Assembly (NCBI RefSeq): GCF_000814765.1 | Contig: NZ_JWIC01000008.1 | Span: 178,501-242,500, forward strand | Direction: 5' to 3' | DNA: 64,000 bases | From: Pseudoalteromonas luteoviolacea | GTDB taxonomy: Bacteria > Pseudomonadota > Gammaproteobacteria > Enterobacterales > Alteromonadaceae | Shown: piece after piece, positions 51,456-61,273 of the stretch | Layout: every line of letters begins with the position of its first letter | How positions within the stretch are numbered: position 1 is the stretch's first letter | Position numbers and translations under genes: made by a program | Notes under the pieces: model-generated | The model's database searches: none | What the model saw: only the letters and a program-made list of their open reading frames with translations | Told to the model about the DNA's origin: nothing

Positions 51456-52865
51456 TTATTTACCTGCCATTTTGGTTTCTGCATTGGCTGCCATCAAAGC
51501 AAAAACGGCATAAGCGGCCGTGTTTTGCTTCAATTTATCTGGGTCTACTTTATCCAGAGTATCATCGGCAGTGTGGTGATAGTCGAAGTAATCAGTGCCG
51601 ACTTGATGCAGATCGAAAATTGGTGCCGAGGCAGTTTGCTTGAGTGGAATAAGGTCAGGTCCACCACGGGCTGCATTTTTACGAATATATTTTACCCCAA
51701 GCGGTTTTAACTGCTCAGCGATGGCTCTGACGACTGGGAGCGACGCGGCATTCACGTTTGACTCAAATGCATACACGATATCAGCGCCAAAATCAGACTC
51801 TGCGGCAGCAACAATATTATCGAGTTGTTTTTCATAGTGTTTGAAATAGGCCTTAGCACCCCACAAACCAAGCTCTTCTGCGGCAAATAACACAACGCGG
51901 ATACTGCGCTCTGGGCGGGTGTGGTCGGCGATATGCTTAGCCGCAGCCATGGTTAATGCCACCCCTGCACCGTCATCGAGTGCGCCAGTCCCTAAATCCC
52001 ATGAGTCTAGGTGGCTGCCCAGTAAGACATATTGCTGTGGGTATTTAGAACCGGTAATTTCACCGATGACGTTGTAGCTCGTACCTTCACCAAGATCTTC
52101 AGTTTGAATATTTAACTCAACTTTGACTGGCTTTCCAAGCGCGATCAGGCGCGCTAATTGGTCCGCATCAGGGTTTGCAACTGCGGTTGCTGGGATTTTT
52201 GTTACCCCTTTGGTGTAGTGGCTGCCACCAGTGTGCGCAAATCGGTGATGACTGGTACTGACCGATCGCATCATGTAGGCGATAGCGCCTTTTTTAGCGG
52301 CTTCAACGGCACCTTTATTACGTGCTTTAACAGCAGGCCCATAGCCATTACCGTCGATATCACGATTCATACGATAGTTCACAAAAGCTATCTTGCCTTG
52401 CAAACTGTTAGCAGGTGCTGCAATTAATTCATCGAAAGTTTCAAACAAGACGACTTCGCCAGACAGGCCTGTTTCAGGTGTACTGATACTATTACCAAGC
52501 GCAGTTAAATGGAGTGGTTGCTTACTTGGCGTTAGAATAAAACCGGATTCGTGGTAGCGACGCCACTCTGGAAATTTGGAAGGTTCCAACCACACTTTAT
52601 CAAAACCAAGTTTTTGAAACTTCTGCTTAGCCCATGCAACGGCCATTTTATCATTTTCAGTACCCGGTAAGCGTGGGCCTACCTCGGTTGTAAGGGACTC
52701 AACCAACTGCCAGCTGAGGTCGCTTTGTCGAGCGTGTTCGCGCACTTTTTCAACCATCTCCAACTCTGCTTTTGTAAACTCTTGGGCATAAGCGATATGG
52801 CTGGTACAGAGTGCGACAAGCGGCAGTATGCTGGATTTAATCAGCGTACGAAATGCATGTTTCAT
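51456..52865 (-). CDS. Secreted M28-family zinc peptidase (carboxypeptidase Q-like)
   Basis: The 469-residue protein has a signal peptide (ending CTSHIAYAQ), a PA-like insert (SGEVVLFETFDELIAAPANS) and an M28 domain with zinc ligands in GSHLDSWDLGTGALDDGAG, AAEELGLWG and the late DLHQVGTDYFDYHHTADD. Such peptidases cut dipeptides or free amino-terminal residues outside the cytoplasm. AAGGAT precedes the ATG. It likely helps peptide use together with the subtilase and the POT transporter elsewhere in the window, which is inference. Confidence 0.88.
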   Translation of the reverse strand: MKHAFRTLIKSSILPLVALCTSHIAYAQEFTKAELEMVEKVREHARQSDLSWQLVESLTTEVGPRLPGTENDKMAVAWAKQKFQKLGFDKVWLEPSKFPEWRRYHESGFILTPSKQPLHLTALGNSISTPETGLSGEVVLFETFDELIAAPANSLQGKIAFVNYRMNRDIDGNGYGPAVKARNKGAVEAAKKGAIAYMMRSVSTSHHRFAHTGGSHYTKGVTKIPATAVANPDADQLARLIALGKPVKVELNIQTEDLGEGTSYNVIGEITGSKYPQQYVLLGSHLDSWDLGTGALDDGAGVALTMAAAKHIADHTRPERSIRVVLFAAEELGLWGAKAYFKHYEKQLDNIVAAAESDFGADIVYAFESNVNAASLPVVRAIAEQLKPLGVKYIRKNAARGGPDLIPLKQTASAPIFDLHQVGTDYFDYHHTADDTLDKVDPDKLKQNTAAYAVFALMAANAETKMAGK

Positions 52866-53083
52866 GAATAATCCTTGATAGATAAATTGAGTTTTATTTT
52901 GACATCGAAACTATTTAATTTAAACGTTAATAAGATGAATGACATGAATATGCACTGTAGGATTATTGTTGTCTTGTGTGGGATGACAGTGTGTATTGTG
53001 CTTTGAATGCCAGAATACAGTTATATACTAAGAGTCGAGGTTTTTGGTAAAATTGACGTAATTTGATTTGTTAGGACATCCAT

Positions 53084-54466
53084 GTGAATTTGCTATTTTC
53101 TCAACTTCCCCTGCGCCAAGAGTTGTTTACTTCTTTGTCAAACGCCGGCTTTAATAAAATGACGCCGATTCAGTCGCAGGCGATACCGGAGTTATTAAGT
53201 GGCAAGGATGTTGTCGCACAAGCTAAAACGGGCTCTGGTAAGACGCTGGCTTTTAGTCTGGGGGTGTTGCAACAATTGGACCCGCATGCACAGCAAATTC
53301 AAGGGCTAATTCTGACTCCAACACGCGAATTAGCATCGCAAGTGGCGGATGAAGTCAGGAAACTGGCAAAATCATTGGCGAATATCAAAGTACTGACGAT
53401 TTGTGGCGGAGAACCGATTGGTCCACAGGTCAGCTCATTAGAACATGGTGCACATATTGTGGTGGGTACTCCAGGTCGTGTTGAAGAGCATTTGTTTAAA
53501 GGGACATTAGATTTAACCGGTGTCAGTCACTTTGTTTTGGATGAGGCCGATCAAATGTTAGAAATGGGATTCATCGATGCCATTGAAAACATTGCCGTCT
53601 ATTTATCACCTACTCGTCAAACGATGATGTTTAGCGCGACATACCCTAAAGACATAGAAAAGCTCGCAAAGCAGTTTATGCAATCGCCAGTTGTCGTGAA
53701 AGGCGAAACTGAAGCGCTTAACAAGCAGATCAAACAACAGTTTTATCATTTAAAAAATAATAAGCTGCGATTTAATACTTTAAAACTATTGTTATTACAG
53801 CACAAACCGCAAAGTTGTATCGTATTTTGTAACACCAAAGTTGAGACCAAAAAGTTGTATACTGAATTACAACAAACGGGTTTACAAGTTGTGGTATTGC
53901 ACGGTGATTTGGCGCAAATTGAACGTCAGCGCATGTTACTCCGCTTTGCTAATAAAAGTGCCTCTATTCTTGTTGCCACAGATGTGGCGGCCAGAGGGCT
54001 CGATATTGATGATATCGATATGGTTGTTAACTATCATATGGCACTTGAACCACAAACTCATGTGCACCGTGTAGGTCGCACGGGCAGAGGGGGCAAAAAA
54101 GGGTTTGCGTGTTCTTTGTATGGAGAAAATGAAACATTCAAAGTCAAACAGCTCAGCGAGCTGTATGAAAGAGAATTTAATCCTTCTCCCACACCACCGT
54201 TGAGCTTATTGGATAAACCAGTATATAAACCGAGCATGGTTACCGTGGTACTTGATGTTGGTAAAAAGCAAAAAGTCAGGGCTGGAGACATCGTCGGTTG
54301 CTTAACTGGTGAAAATGGCATCAGTGCTGCGCAAATTGGCAATATCACGGTACAAGACAACCAGGTTTATGTGGCGGTATATCGAGATGCGGTTAAGCCT
54401 GCTATTCGTAAGTTACAGGCGGACAAGATAAAAGGTAAACGCATCAAAGCAAAACGGCTAGTTTAG
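53084..54466 (+). CDS. dbpA: ATP-dependent RNA helicase DbpA
   Basis: DbpA is a DEAD-box helicase of 50S ribosome assembly that is stimulated by 23S rRNA helix 92. The 460-residue protein has AKTGSGKTLAF, VLDEADQMLEMGF, SAT (MMFSATYP), HRVGRTGRGG and a C-terminal DbpA RNA-binding domain (VRAGDIVGCLTGENGISAAQ). The start is GTG at 53084, supported by the MNLLFSQLPLRQEL pattern. It stands alone between the peptidase and the DnaJ-like gene. Confidence 0.94.
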   Translation: MNLLFSQLPLRQELFTSLSNAGFNKMTPIQSQAIPELLSGKDVVAQAKTGSGKTLAFSLGVLQQLDPHAQQIQGLILTPTRELASQVADEVRKLAKSLANIKVLTICGGEPIGPQVSSLEHGAHIVVGTPGRVEEHLFKGTLDLTGVSHFVLDEADQMLEMGFIDAIENIAVYLSPTRQTMMFSATYPKDIEKLAKQFMQSPVVVKGETEALNKQIKQQFYHLKNNKLRFNTLKLLLLQHKPQSCIVFCNTKVETKKLYTELQQTGLQVVVLHGDLAQIERQRMLLRFANKSASILVATDVAARGLDIDDIDMVVNYHMALEPQTHVHRVGRTGRGGKKGFACSLYGENETFKVKQLSELYEREFNPSPTPPLSLLDKPVYKPSMVTVVLDVGKKQKVRAGDIVGCLTGENGISAAQIGNITVQDNQVYVAVYRDAVKPAIRKLQADKIKGKRIKAKRLV

Positions 54467-54481
54467 TTATTTAAGAGCAGC

Positions 54482-55084
54482 TTATAGTGTGCTTTTGAGC
54501 TGCTCATATTCTTGCTTTATTTGTTTAAAGATGGCTGCATCACCGCCTTTATCAGGGTGGTTTTCGATGGCTAGCTGACGCCATCGTTTTTGCAGTTCAG
54601 TTGCAGAATACTGTGTTGGTAGCTGCCATTTTTTTTGTAACTGTGCGCGCGCTTCAGAACCGAGGCTTGGGGTAGTGAGGAGATACTTTTGCCAAAAGCT
54701 CGTTAACAATGCTTCGATGTCCTCTTCACTTGTTTCATAATTGCTCCAATCTAAATAATAATGTCTAAGCGCTGCTGAGCTTTCAACTTGAGGTGCGTTT
54801 GAATTGGGTGTATCCACTGCGGCTTGATGAAGGTAGATATCCATATTTGATACGTGCAAGTGATGACCATATTCATGTAGTTCATTTTGTAATTGATATA
54901 GCGCATTCATGATTAAAAAGTTTTTCTTAAACAATTCTTTGTGTGGATCAGAGTCTAAGTTAGGGAGCGCCTTATGTGAGGTGATCTGCGCTGCTAACTC
55001 ATGAACTTTGTAGTGTGTTCCAGTGGAGAGAATTTCAAAAATAACATCTAGTAATGGGTTGGTCATTGTTCGGTCTGTAAACAT
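54482..55084 (-). CDS. DnaJ-related protein with C-terminal J domain
   Basis: The 200-residue protein has a DnaJ-related N-terminal domain (NPLLDVIFEILSTGTHYKVH) and a C-terminal J domain with the diagnostic HPD in LAIENHPDKGGDAAIFKQI. This is the small DNA-J-related family of gammaproteobacteria; it should stimulate a DnaK-type ATPase. A second start, six codons later (55066), fits the family just as well. It is convergent with dbpA. Confidence 0.85.
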   Translation of the reverse strand: MFTDRTMTNPLLDVIFEILSTGTHYKVHELAAQITSHKALPNLDSDPHKELFKKNFLIMNALYQLQNELHEYGHHLHVSNMDIYLHQAAVDTPNSNAPQVESSAALRHYYLDWSNYETSEEDIEALLTSFWQKYLLTTPSLGSEARAQLQKKWQLPTQYSATELQKRWRQLAIENHPDKGGDAAIFKQIKQEYEQLKSTL

Positions 55085-55152
55085 AGTGTATCTTCATTGC
55101 ATAGGATATTGTTGATTAAATATTACGCTATTGCAAATTGGGATTAGCACGG

Positions 55153-58008
55153 ATGGCAGTTATAAAGACATGCTGTATGTTGATAGTGGCATTAGGATTC
55201 AGTTTTTACACCATGGCAACTGAGCCGCTTAGTGAGGTTCAGTCGTTACAACAGCAAATCGAAAATATTACGCAACTAGATGATTGGCAAGAAAAGAAAA
55301 TGGCGACTGAGCAATTGCTTAATCACCCTATGTTATTGTCAAAACAGCGTATTACATTACTTCAAAATATGGGCAGTGCCGCCTTTTCTTCTGGCCAAAT
55401 TACAGATGGTATAGGTTATTTTAAAGAGTTGGAACTGTCCGTGGATGGTGATCTTGACCCTGAACTCTTATATCAAGCAATGAAAATGCAAGGCATTGGC
55501 TGGTACCACTCTGGTGGTTTTTCAGCGGCGGTCACTGAATATGAACGAGCATTGGTGCTGGCGCGACTGCATTTACCTTCCATTGAACTTGGCCACATTC
55601 TTAATAACCTTGGGCTAGCGCGTTTACAGATGCATGATTTAATCGGTGCCTTGTCATCGTTTACTGAGGCGTATTCGATATATCAAACCCATGGTGACGA
55701 TCAAGATGAAGCCGATATTATTCTCAATATTGCAGGTGTTTATATTCGTTTGCTGCGATACGAAAAAGCGGAAGAGTTGTCTCTCAAAGCCATAAAATTA
55801 TTCAATGTGCTCTCTGATAGCTATGGTCTTGCGTTAGCTCAGGCTAATCTGGGTGTGATGTATACCCATACTGGGCGATATGAGGAAGCACGTACTTTTT
55901 TGCAAAAAGCCGTAGATTATTATGAAGCGGCCAATGATATTAAACATCTTTCTTATGAGTATGCAAACTTGGCAAGAGTAAGTGTGGTTTTAGGTGAGGT
56001 TGAACGGGCTGAAGTGGAAGTAAACTTCGCAATATATTACGCCGAAAAATCAGGAAACTTGGCGAATATGGCTGAAGCACTTCATGTACAAGCGCAGGTA
56101 GATTTAATCAAAGGCCAGATTGTAGCGGCAATGGAAGCTGCTCAGCGAAGTATGGAAATAAGTCGCGATTTAGGTAGCTCCTTACGAGAAAAAGAGTCCA
56201 TGTTACTTTTTGCACTGACAAAAGCGGCACAAGGTGAAACAGCCAATGCTTTGTCGATTATGGTGGAATATAACAAAGCGCGGACACAGCTACTAAATCA
56301 GGCGTTATTCTCAGAAGCTGAAAAATATCAAAAGCAATTTGAAGAGAGCGAGCTAAGCCAAGAGTTGGCAAAATTAAAACAAGCCCAGCAGCTTCAAGAG
56401 CTCAAGAGTAAACAACAGCAGCAGTTGATTTGGATGAGCATGCTTGTGGTTGGGTTTGCACTATTAGCATCCATTGCTTGGTATCGAAGAAGCCTTGAAC
56501 ACAAGGCCAAACTGGATTTGCGTCATGAGGTTGCATTGCGCACGGCGGAATTGCAAAAGACTGCAGACCAACTGCGCAGTGCAAATCAAATAAAAAGCCA
56601 GTTCTTAGCAAATATCAGTCATGAGATTAGAACACCATTGACCGCAATTCTTGGGTACAGTGAAAATATGTTGCGTGAAAATCAGCACAACCTTGAGTTG
56701 AAAGAGCCGCTGGAAGTGCTGCTTAGGCAGGGTGTGCATTTAAAAGAATTGATTAGTGATGTACTAGATCTGAGTAAGATAGAAGCTGAGCAACTTGAGT
56801 TAGAAATGACCGAGTTTAATGTAGAGGCACTACTCACCGACATTACGGATATGTTTCACCATCCCTGCATTGAAAAATCACTCGAGTTAATCGTTGATCA
56901 TCACCTGGAGACACCCTATTGGGTGTGTCTAGATTATGTACGCGTCAAACAAGTACTTATTAATTTGCTAAGTAACGCCATAAAATTCACTCATAAAGGG
57001 CATGTCGAGCTGATAGCAGAACCTTCAGAAGGGGGGATCAGATTTACAGTAACGGATACAGGGATTGGGATGTCTGGTGAGCAATTGGATAAAATTTTTG
57101 ATTACTTTCAGCAGGGAGATAACAGTATCTCTCGCCGTTTTGGCGGGTCTGGATTGGGCCTAAGCTTATCTCAGCAGTTAGCCAACATGATGGGGGGGAC
57201 CATTCGAGCGATGAGTGAACTGCATGTAGGCAGTCGGTTTTCGTTTTGGCTTCCTTGCAAACGTTTAAATGCTTCACATTGTGAAAATACGGCACAACAA
57301 TCTCAGGTAAGGCCTGCGGCAATGTTTAGTGGTGAAGTATTGGTCGCGGAAGACCATGATGATAATCGTGCGCTATTTGAGCGGATTTTGCATCAACTTG
57401 GTGTGAAAGTTGAGTCGGCAGCGGATGGTCGACAGGTTGTAGAAAAGTGTTTAAGTAGCTTTCCTGATTTAGTACTGATGGATATACAAATGCCAGAAAT
57501 GGATGGTTTGGAGGCACTTAAACTACTTCGCCAAGCAGGATATGAGGGGCCTGTTTATGCACTTACTGCGAATGTGATGGAACATGAAATAAGTTATTAT
57601 CTTAAAAATGGCTTTAGTGGACACTTAAGCAAACCGATTGAGCATAACAAGTTAGTGACCGTGTTGCACAAAGAATTACAAGAGAATGAACAGCAAAACA
57701 ATCATGCTGAAATGTGCTTAGATATGAGTGACTTGAAACAGAGTTTTGCATCAACTTTAGAGCAAGAGCGATATAAGTTAATTGATCTCTGGCAAGACTC
57801 AGATCATGATGGGTTACAATATCATTGTCACAAAATCGCTGGTGCGGCGGCCGTGTTTGGTTTTACTGCCATTGCTGACATAGCGAAACAATTTGAGCAA
57901 GCCCTTAAAGAGCAAAAGCAGGCACAATATCAAGATTTGTTTTTGATTTTGTGTGATGAACTGAAGGTGCAAGCCTACTCAGAACAATTCGATGTCACTG
58001 GAGTCTGA
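55153..58008 (+). CDS. TPR-containing hybrid histidine kinase with receiver and HPt domains
   Basis: The 951-residue protein has a signal peptide (MAVIKTCCMLIVALGFSF), a periplasmic TPR array (about 40-380), a coiled coil, one membrane segment (about 423-440), HisKA with His490 in NISHEIRTPLTAIL, an HATPase (VTDTGIGMS, FGGSGLGLSLS), a receiver with Asp777 in LMDIQMPEMDG, and an HPt with His893 in YHCHKIAGAA. The phosphorelay can thus run within one protein. The start at 55153 gives the signal peptide; a TTG 15 bases upstream is unlikely. The signal is probably a periplasmic protein sensed by the TPRs, by inference. Its end overlaps the convergent chemoreceptor gene by 30 bases. Confidence 0.9.
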   Translation: MAVIKTCCMLIVALGFSFYTMATEPLSEVQSLQQQIENITQLDDWQEKKMATEQLLNHPMLLSKQRITLLQNMGSAAFSSGQITDGIGYFKELELSVDGDLDPELLYQAMKMQGIGWYHSGGFSAAVTEYERALVLARLHLPSIELGHILNNLGLARLQMHDLIGALSSFTEAYSIYQTHGDDQDEADIILNIAGVYIRLLRYEKAEELSLKAIKLFNVLSDSYGLALAQANLGVMYTHTGRYEEARTFLQKAVDYYEAANDIKHLSYEYANLARVSVVLGEVERAEVEVNFAIYYAEKSGNLANMAEALHVQAQVDLIKGQIVAAMEAAQRSMEISRDLGSSLREKESMLLFALTKAAQGETANALSIMVEYNKARTQLLNQALFSEAEKYQKQFEESELSQELAKLKQAQQLQELKSKQQQQLIWMSMLVVGFALLASIAWYRRSLEHKAKLDLRHEVALRTAELQKTADQLRSANQIKSQFLANISHEIRTPLTAILGYSENMLRENQHNLELKEPLEVLLRQGVHLKELISDVLDLSKIEAEQLELEMTEFNVEALLTDITDMFHHPCIEKSLELIVDHHLETPYWVCLDYVRVKQVLINLLSNAIKFTHKGHVELIAEPSEGGIRFTVTDTGIGMSGEQLDKIFDYFQQGDNSISRRFGGSGLGLSLSQQLANMMGGTIRAMSELHVGSRFSFWLPCKRLNASHCENTAQQSQVRPAAMFSGEVLVAEDHDDNRALFERILHQLGVKVESAADGRQVVEKCLSSFPDLVLMDIQMPEMDGLEALKLLRQAGYEGPVYALTANVMEHEISYYLKNGFSGHLSKPIEHNKLVTVLHKELQENEQQNNHAEMCLDMSDLKQSFASTLEQERYKLIDLWQDSDHDGLQYHCHKIAGAAAVFGFTAIADIAKQFEQALKEQKQAQYQDLFLILCDELKVQAYSEQFDVTGV

Positions 58009-59253
58009 GTCATCAGGTTGTGCTTTGGGTTGGCTTGTAACGGGTGCCGCTGCGGGGGTAGAGCGGCTTTTATCAACCCTAGGGTCTAAATCAGGATCAG
58101 GTGTTTCAGTTTTGAAAATACTGAGCTTTTCATGAATGCTGGAGGATAAGTTTAACAAATCGGCACTTGAAACGGCTTGGATTTTTGAGCTTGATAATGC
58201 ATCAGAGTTAAGCTCTACCATAGATTCTATACTTGATTGCGCTTCATCTGATACCAGCTTTTGCTGAGACACTTGAGCGTGAATACTGTGCGACATCGCA
58301 TTGATATCTAACATGGCATGCTCAATTTGGTCAACTTCTTTGGTAGACTCTTCCGACAGTTGCACTGTTTTATCAGTCTCTTCTAGTGCGAGCAACATTA
58401 ACGAATGTGCACTGTCAGTGCCCGCCTGTATTTTACTTACCATGGAACGGACTTCTTGCGTTGATTGACTGGTACGCGCAGCTAGATTACGAACTTCGTC
58501 TGCAACGACTGCAAACCCTCGGCCTTGTTCACCGGCACGAGCGGCTTCAATTGCAGCGTTTAGCGCAAGTAAATTGGTTTGCTCGGCAATTGAGTTGATC
58601 ACATCGATAACGGCACTAATGGCATCACTGTCCGTTTTTAATGTTTCAATTTGTTCGCTAGTTTGGCGAATATGGCTGGCAAGACTCAGCAAACTTTGTT
58701 GGCTGTTGTCAGTGTCTATTCGCGTTTTTTTGACAGCCTCAGTGGCACTTTCGACCGAGTTATAAATTTTTTCCAGATTTTCATCAAGTTCTCGAGAAAC
58801 CACCAACATGCGATTAATTGATTCCGCGAGATCTTCGCCATGAGCATGCTGTATGGTGGCTTTTTGTGTCATTGATGCATACGTATCCCTGAGGTCATCT
58901 GCCATCGGTGCGAGTCGTGCTGAGCAGGTATACACTTCACAGATCAGATGTTCAATTGTCGCTAAGCCCGCATTAAGTGCTAAACAAGCTGGCGGGATGT
59001 GTTTATTTTGGTCGTCAAATCGATACGTTAGATCAATATGCGTTTCAGCCAATAAGGCATTCACTAAGTTATCGAGATAACCGCCTTTATCATGATACTT
59101 TGAAATGGTGTAATAAATCATCGTTGCACTGATGACCATGAGAGTACAGAGAAGAAGTGTTGCGGTTAAAGTGAAATCAAAGTAGGCGGCGCAAGCTACC
59201 GTAATGACAATATTGGCGCACGTGGTACTAACAACACCGACGTTTAAACGCAT
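57979..59253 (-). CDS. Methyl-accepting chemotaxis protein
   Basis: The 424-residue chemoreceptor has two closely spaced N-terminal membrane segments with almost no periplasmic loop between them, then a HAMP-less coiled coil, and the conserved signalling tip SIAEQTNLLALNAAIEAARAGEQGRGFAVVADEVRNL (quoted in part: AEQTNLLALNAAIEAARAGE). The near absence of a periplasmic sensor means it senses membrane or cytoplasmic signals. AAGGAG precedes the ATG. A hydrophilic proline- and serine-rich tail ends the protein. Confidence 0.9.
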   Translation of the reverse strand: MRLNVGVVSTTCANIVITVACAAYFDFTLTATLLLCTLMVISATMIYYTISKYHDKGGYLDNLVNALLAETHIDLTYRFDDQNKHIPPACLALNAGLATIEHLICEVYTCSARLAPMADDLRDTYASMTQKATIQHAHGEDLAESINRMLVVSRELDENLEKIYNSVESATEAVKKTRIDTDNSQQSLLSLASHIRQTSEQIETLKTDSDAISAVIDVINSIAEQTNLLALNAAIEAARAGEQGRGFAVVADEVRNLAARTSQSTQEVRSMVSKIQAGTDSAHSLMLLALEETDKTVQLSEESTKEVDQIEHAMLDINAMSHSIHAQVSQQKLVSDEAQSSIESMVELNSDALSSSKIQAVSSADLLNLSSSIHEKLSIFKTETPDPDLDPRVDKSRSTPAAAPVTSQPKAQPDDSDSSDIELF

Positions 59254-59354
59254 ATACTTGATACTCCTTTCTATGGGTTTAAAAACTAGACTTTTTCCAA
59301 TTAGATTAATAGGTATAGTCTAGTTCAAAAAGAAATCCAAGCTGGTGTTAGACG

Positions 59355-59379
59355 AAAAAAAACCTGCCGGAGCAGGTTT
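59355..59379 (-). terminator. Rho-independent terminator of rho
   Basis: On the minus strand AAACCTGC-TCCG-GCAGGTTT is followed by eight T, 6 bases past the rho stop. Confidence 0.9.
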
Positions 59380-59384
59380 CTTCA

Positions 59385-60644
59385 CTATTTTCGCTTCATG
59401 GAATCAAAGAACTCATCATTCGTTTTACTCATCGACAGTTTGTCGATAAGGAATTCCATGGCGTCTATTTCACTCATTTCATGTACGATCTTGCGTAAGA
59501 TCCACATTTTTTGTAACTCATCAGGCTTCGTTAATAACTCTTCGCGACGAGTACCTGAACGGTTAAAGTCAATCGCTGGGAACACTCGCTTTTCAGCAAT
59601 CTTACGATTTAGGTGTAATTCCATGTTACCAGTACCTTTAAACTCTTCGTAGATAACTTCATCCATCTTAGAGCCGGTATCAATCAGTGCCGTTGCGATA
59701 ATGGTTAAGCTGCCGCCTTCTTCAACGTTACGCGCAGCACCAAAGAAGCGTTTTGGCTTATGTAGTGCGTTTGCATCAACACCACCCGTTAAGACTTTAC
59801 CTGATGAAGGAATAACGGTGTTATATGCACGTGCTAAACGAGTGATAGAGTCAAGCAAGATAACCACGTCTTTTTTGTGTTCTACAAGGCGTTTTGCTTT
59901 TTCAATAACCATCTCTGCAACTTGCACGTGACGGCTCGCTGGTTCATCAAAGGTAGAAGCGACAACTTCTCCTTGTACTAAACGCTGCATTTCTGTCACT
60001 TCTTCCGGACGCTCATCGATAAGCAGTACCATCAAGGTTGCATCAGGGTTGTTGTAAGAGATAGATTGCGCAATGTTTTGTAGCAACATTGTTTTACCAG
60101 CTTTTGGTGGCGCTACGATAAGTGCACGTTGACCTTTACCAATCGGTGAGGCAAGGTCTAATACACGCGCTGTAATATCTTCAGTACTACCATTACCACG
60201 CTGCATAACTAGACGCTCATTTGCATGAATCGGCGTCAAGTTTTCGAATAAGATCTTTGTTCTAGAGTTTTCTGGCTTATCAAAGTTAACTTCGTTCACT
60301 TTTAAAAGTGCGAAGTAACGCTCGCCGTCTTTAGGTGGACGGATCAGACCGCTAATTGAATCACCAGTACGCAAACTGAAGCGTCTGATTTGACTCGGCG
60401 ATACATAGATGTCATCTGGTCCTGCTAAATATGAAGCTTCGGAAGAGCGTAAAAAGCCAAAGCCGTCTTGGAGAATTTCTAAAACACCGCCGCCGTAAAT
60501 GTTTTCGCCGCTTTTAGCATGCGCTTTCAAAATAGCAAAAATAATATCTTGTTTTCTTAGACGGGCTACGTTTTCGAGTCCCATTGACTCGGCAAGTTTT
60601 ACAAGCTCATTTATTGACTTGTCTTTAAGTTCGCGTAAATGCAT
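59385..60644 (-). CDS. rho: Transcription termination factor Rho
   Basis: Rho is the hexameric RNA-dependent ATPase that ends transcription. The 419-residue protein has the Rho N-terminal part (MHLRELKDKSINELVKLAES), an RNA-binding cold-shock fold with GFGFLRSSEASYLAGPDDIY, the Walker A PPKAGKTMLL and Walker B VVILLDSITRLARAYN. It follows trxA in the same direction with a 210-base gap; rho is often regulated by attenuation in its leader, which lies in that gap. No rhoL-like leader ORF is clear. Confidence 0.97.
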   Translation of the reverse strand: MHLRELKDKSINELVKLAESMGLENVARLRKQDIIFAILKAHAKSGENIYGGGVLEILQDGFGFLRSSEASYLAGPDDIYVSPSQIRRFSLRTGDSISGLIRPPKDGERYFALLKVNEVNFDKPENSRTKILFENLTPIHANERLVMQRGNGSTEDITARVLDLASPIGKGQRALIVAPPKAGKTMLLQNIAQSISYNNPDATLMVLLIDERPEEVTEMQRLVQGEVVASTFDEPASRHVQVAEMVIEKAKRLVEHKKDVVILLDSITRLARAYNTVIPSSGKVLTGGVDANALHKPKRFFGAARNVEEGGSLTIIATALIDTGSKMDEVIYEEFKGTGNMELHLNRKIAEKRVFPAIDFNRSGTRREELLTKPDELQKMWILRKIVHEMSEIDAMEFLIDKLSMSKTNDEFFDSMKRK

Positions 60645-60811
60645 ATTGGTGGGTTCTTTAATTAACTTTGTCTTCTCGTCGCACGAGGGATTGAGTTGAT
60701 ATTTGATAAAAGGTTAGTGGCTCTATAAGTTAGCAGCTAGCTAGCGAGTCGTCCAGTCTTTATACAAAAAATAAATCCATTAATCTAATAAATGGTCGCT
60801 AGTTAGTGAAC

Positions 60812-60845
60812 AAAAAGCCCAAACATATCGTGTTTGGGCTTTTTC
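60812..60845 (-). terminator. Rho-independent terminator of trxA
   Basis: AAAAAGCCCAAACA and TGTTTGGGCTTTTT form a 14-bp stem with a short loop, flanked by T runs on both strands, about 10 bases after the trxA stop. It separates trxA from rho, so rho needs its own promoter in 60645-60811. Confidence 0.9.
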
Positions 60846-60854
60846 GCAGAAGTA

Positions 60855-61181
60855 TTAAACGTTGTCGTTTAAGAACTCAACAAGTTGAGTCTTCGACAAT
60901 GCGCCTACTTTAGTCGCAGCAACAGCACCATCTTTGAACAGAAGTAAAGTAGGGATACCACGAATACCGAACTTACCAGGTGTACCTGAATTTTGGTCAA
61001 TGTTTAGTTTACCAATGCTCACTTTACCTGCAAACTCTTCCGCAACTTCATCAAGGATTGGCGCGATCATTTTACAAGGACCACACCACTCAGCCCAAAA
61101 GTCCACAAGAACAGGGCCGCTTGCATTTAGTACGTCAGCTTCGAAGCTATCGTCAGTTAATTGAATTATTTTGTCGCTCAT
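60855..61181 (-). CDS. trxA: Thioredoxin 1
   Basis: The 108-residue cytosolic thioredoxin has the active site WAEWCGPCKMI and the cis-proline GIPTLLLF. It reduces protein disulphides with thioredoxin reductase. GGAGA precedes the ATG. It is upstream of rho and divergent from rhlB, as in E. coli. A TTGCAA box lies about 17 bases before TAAATA on the minus strand, a weak promoter match. Confidence 0.97.
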   Translation of the reverse strand: MSDKIIQLTDDSFEADVLNASGPVLVDFWAEWCGPCKMIAPILDEVAEEFAGKVSIGKLNIDQNSGTPGKFGIRGIPTLLLFKDGAVAATKVGALSKTQLVEFLNDNV

Positions 61182-61273
61182 TACGTTCTCCGATAGAAAT
61201 TTGGCGAATTATTTAGTGCGTATTTAAACACTCTTGTTTCTTATTGCAAGTTTAAACGTTATGCTTTATTGCT

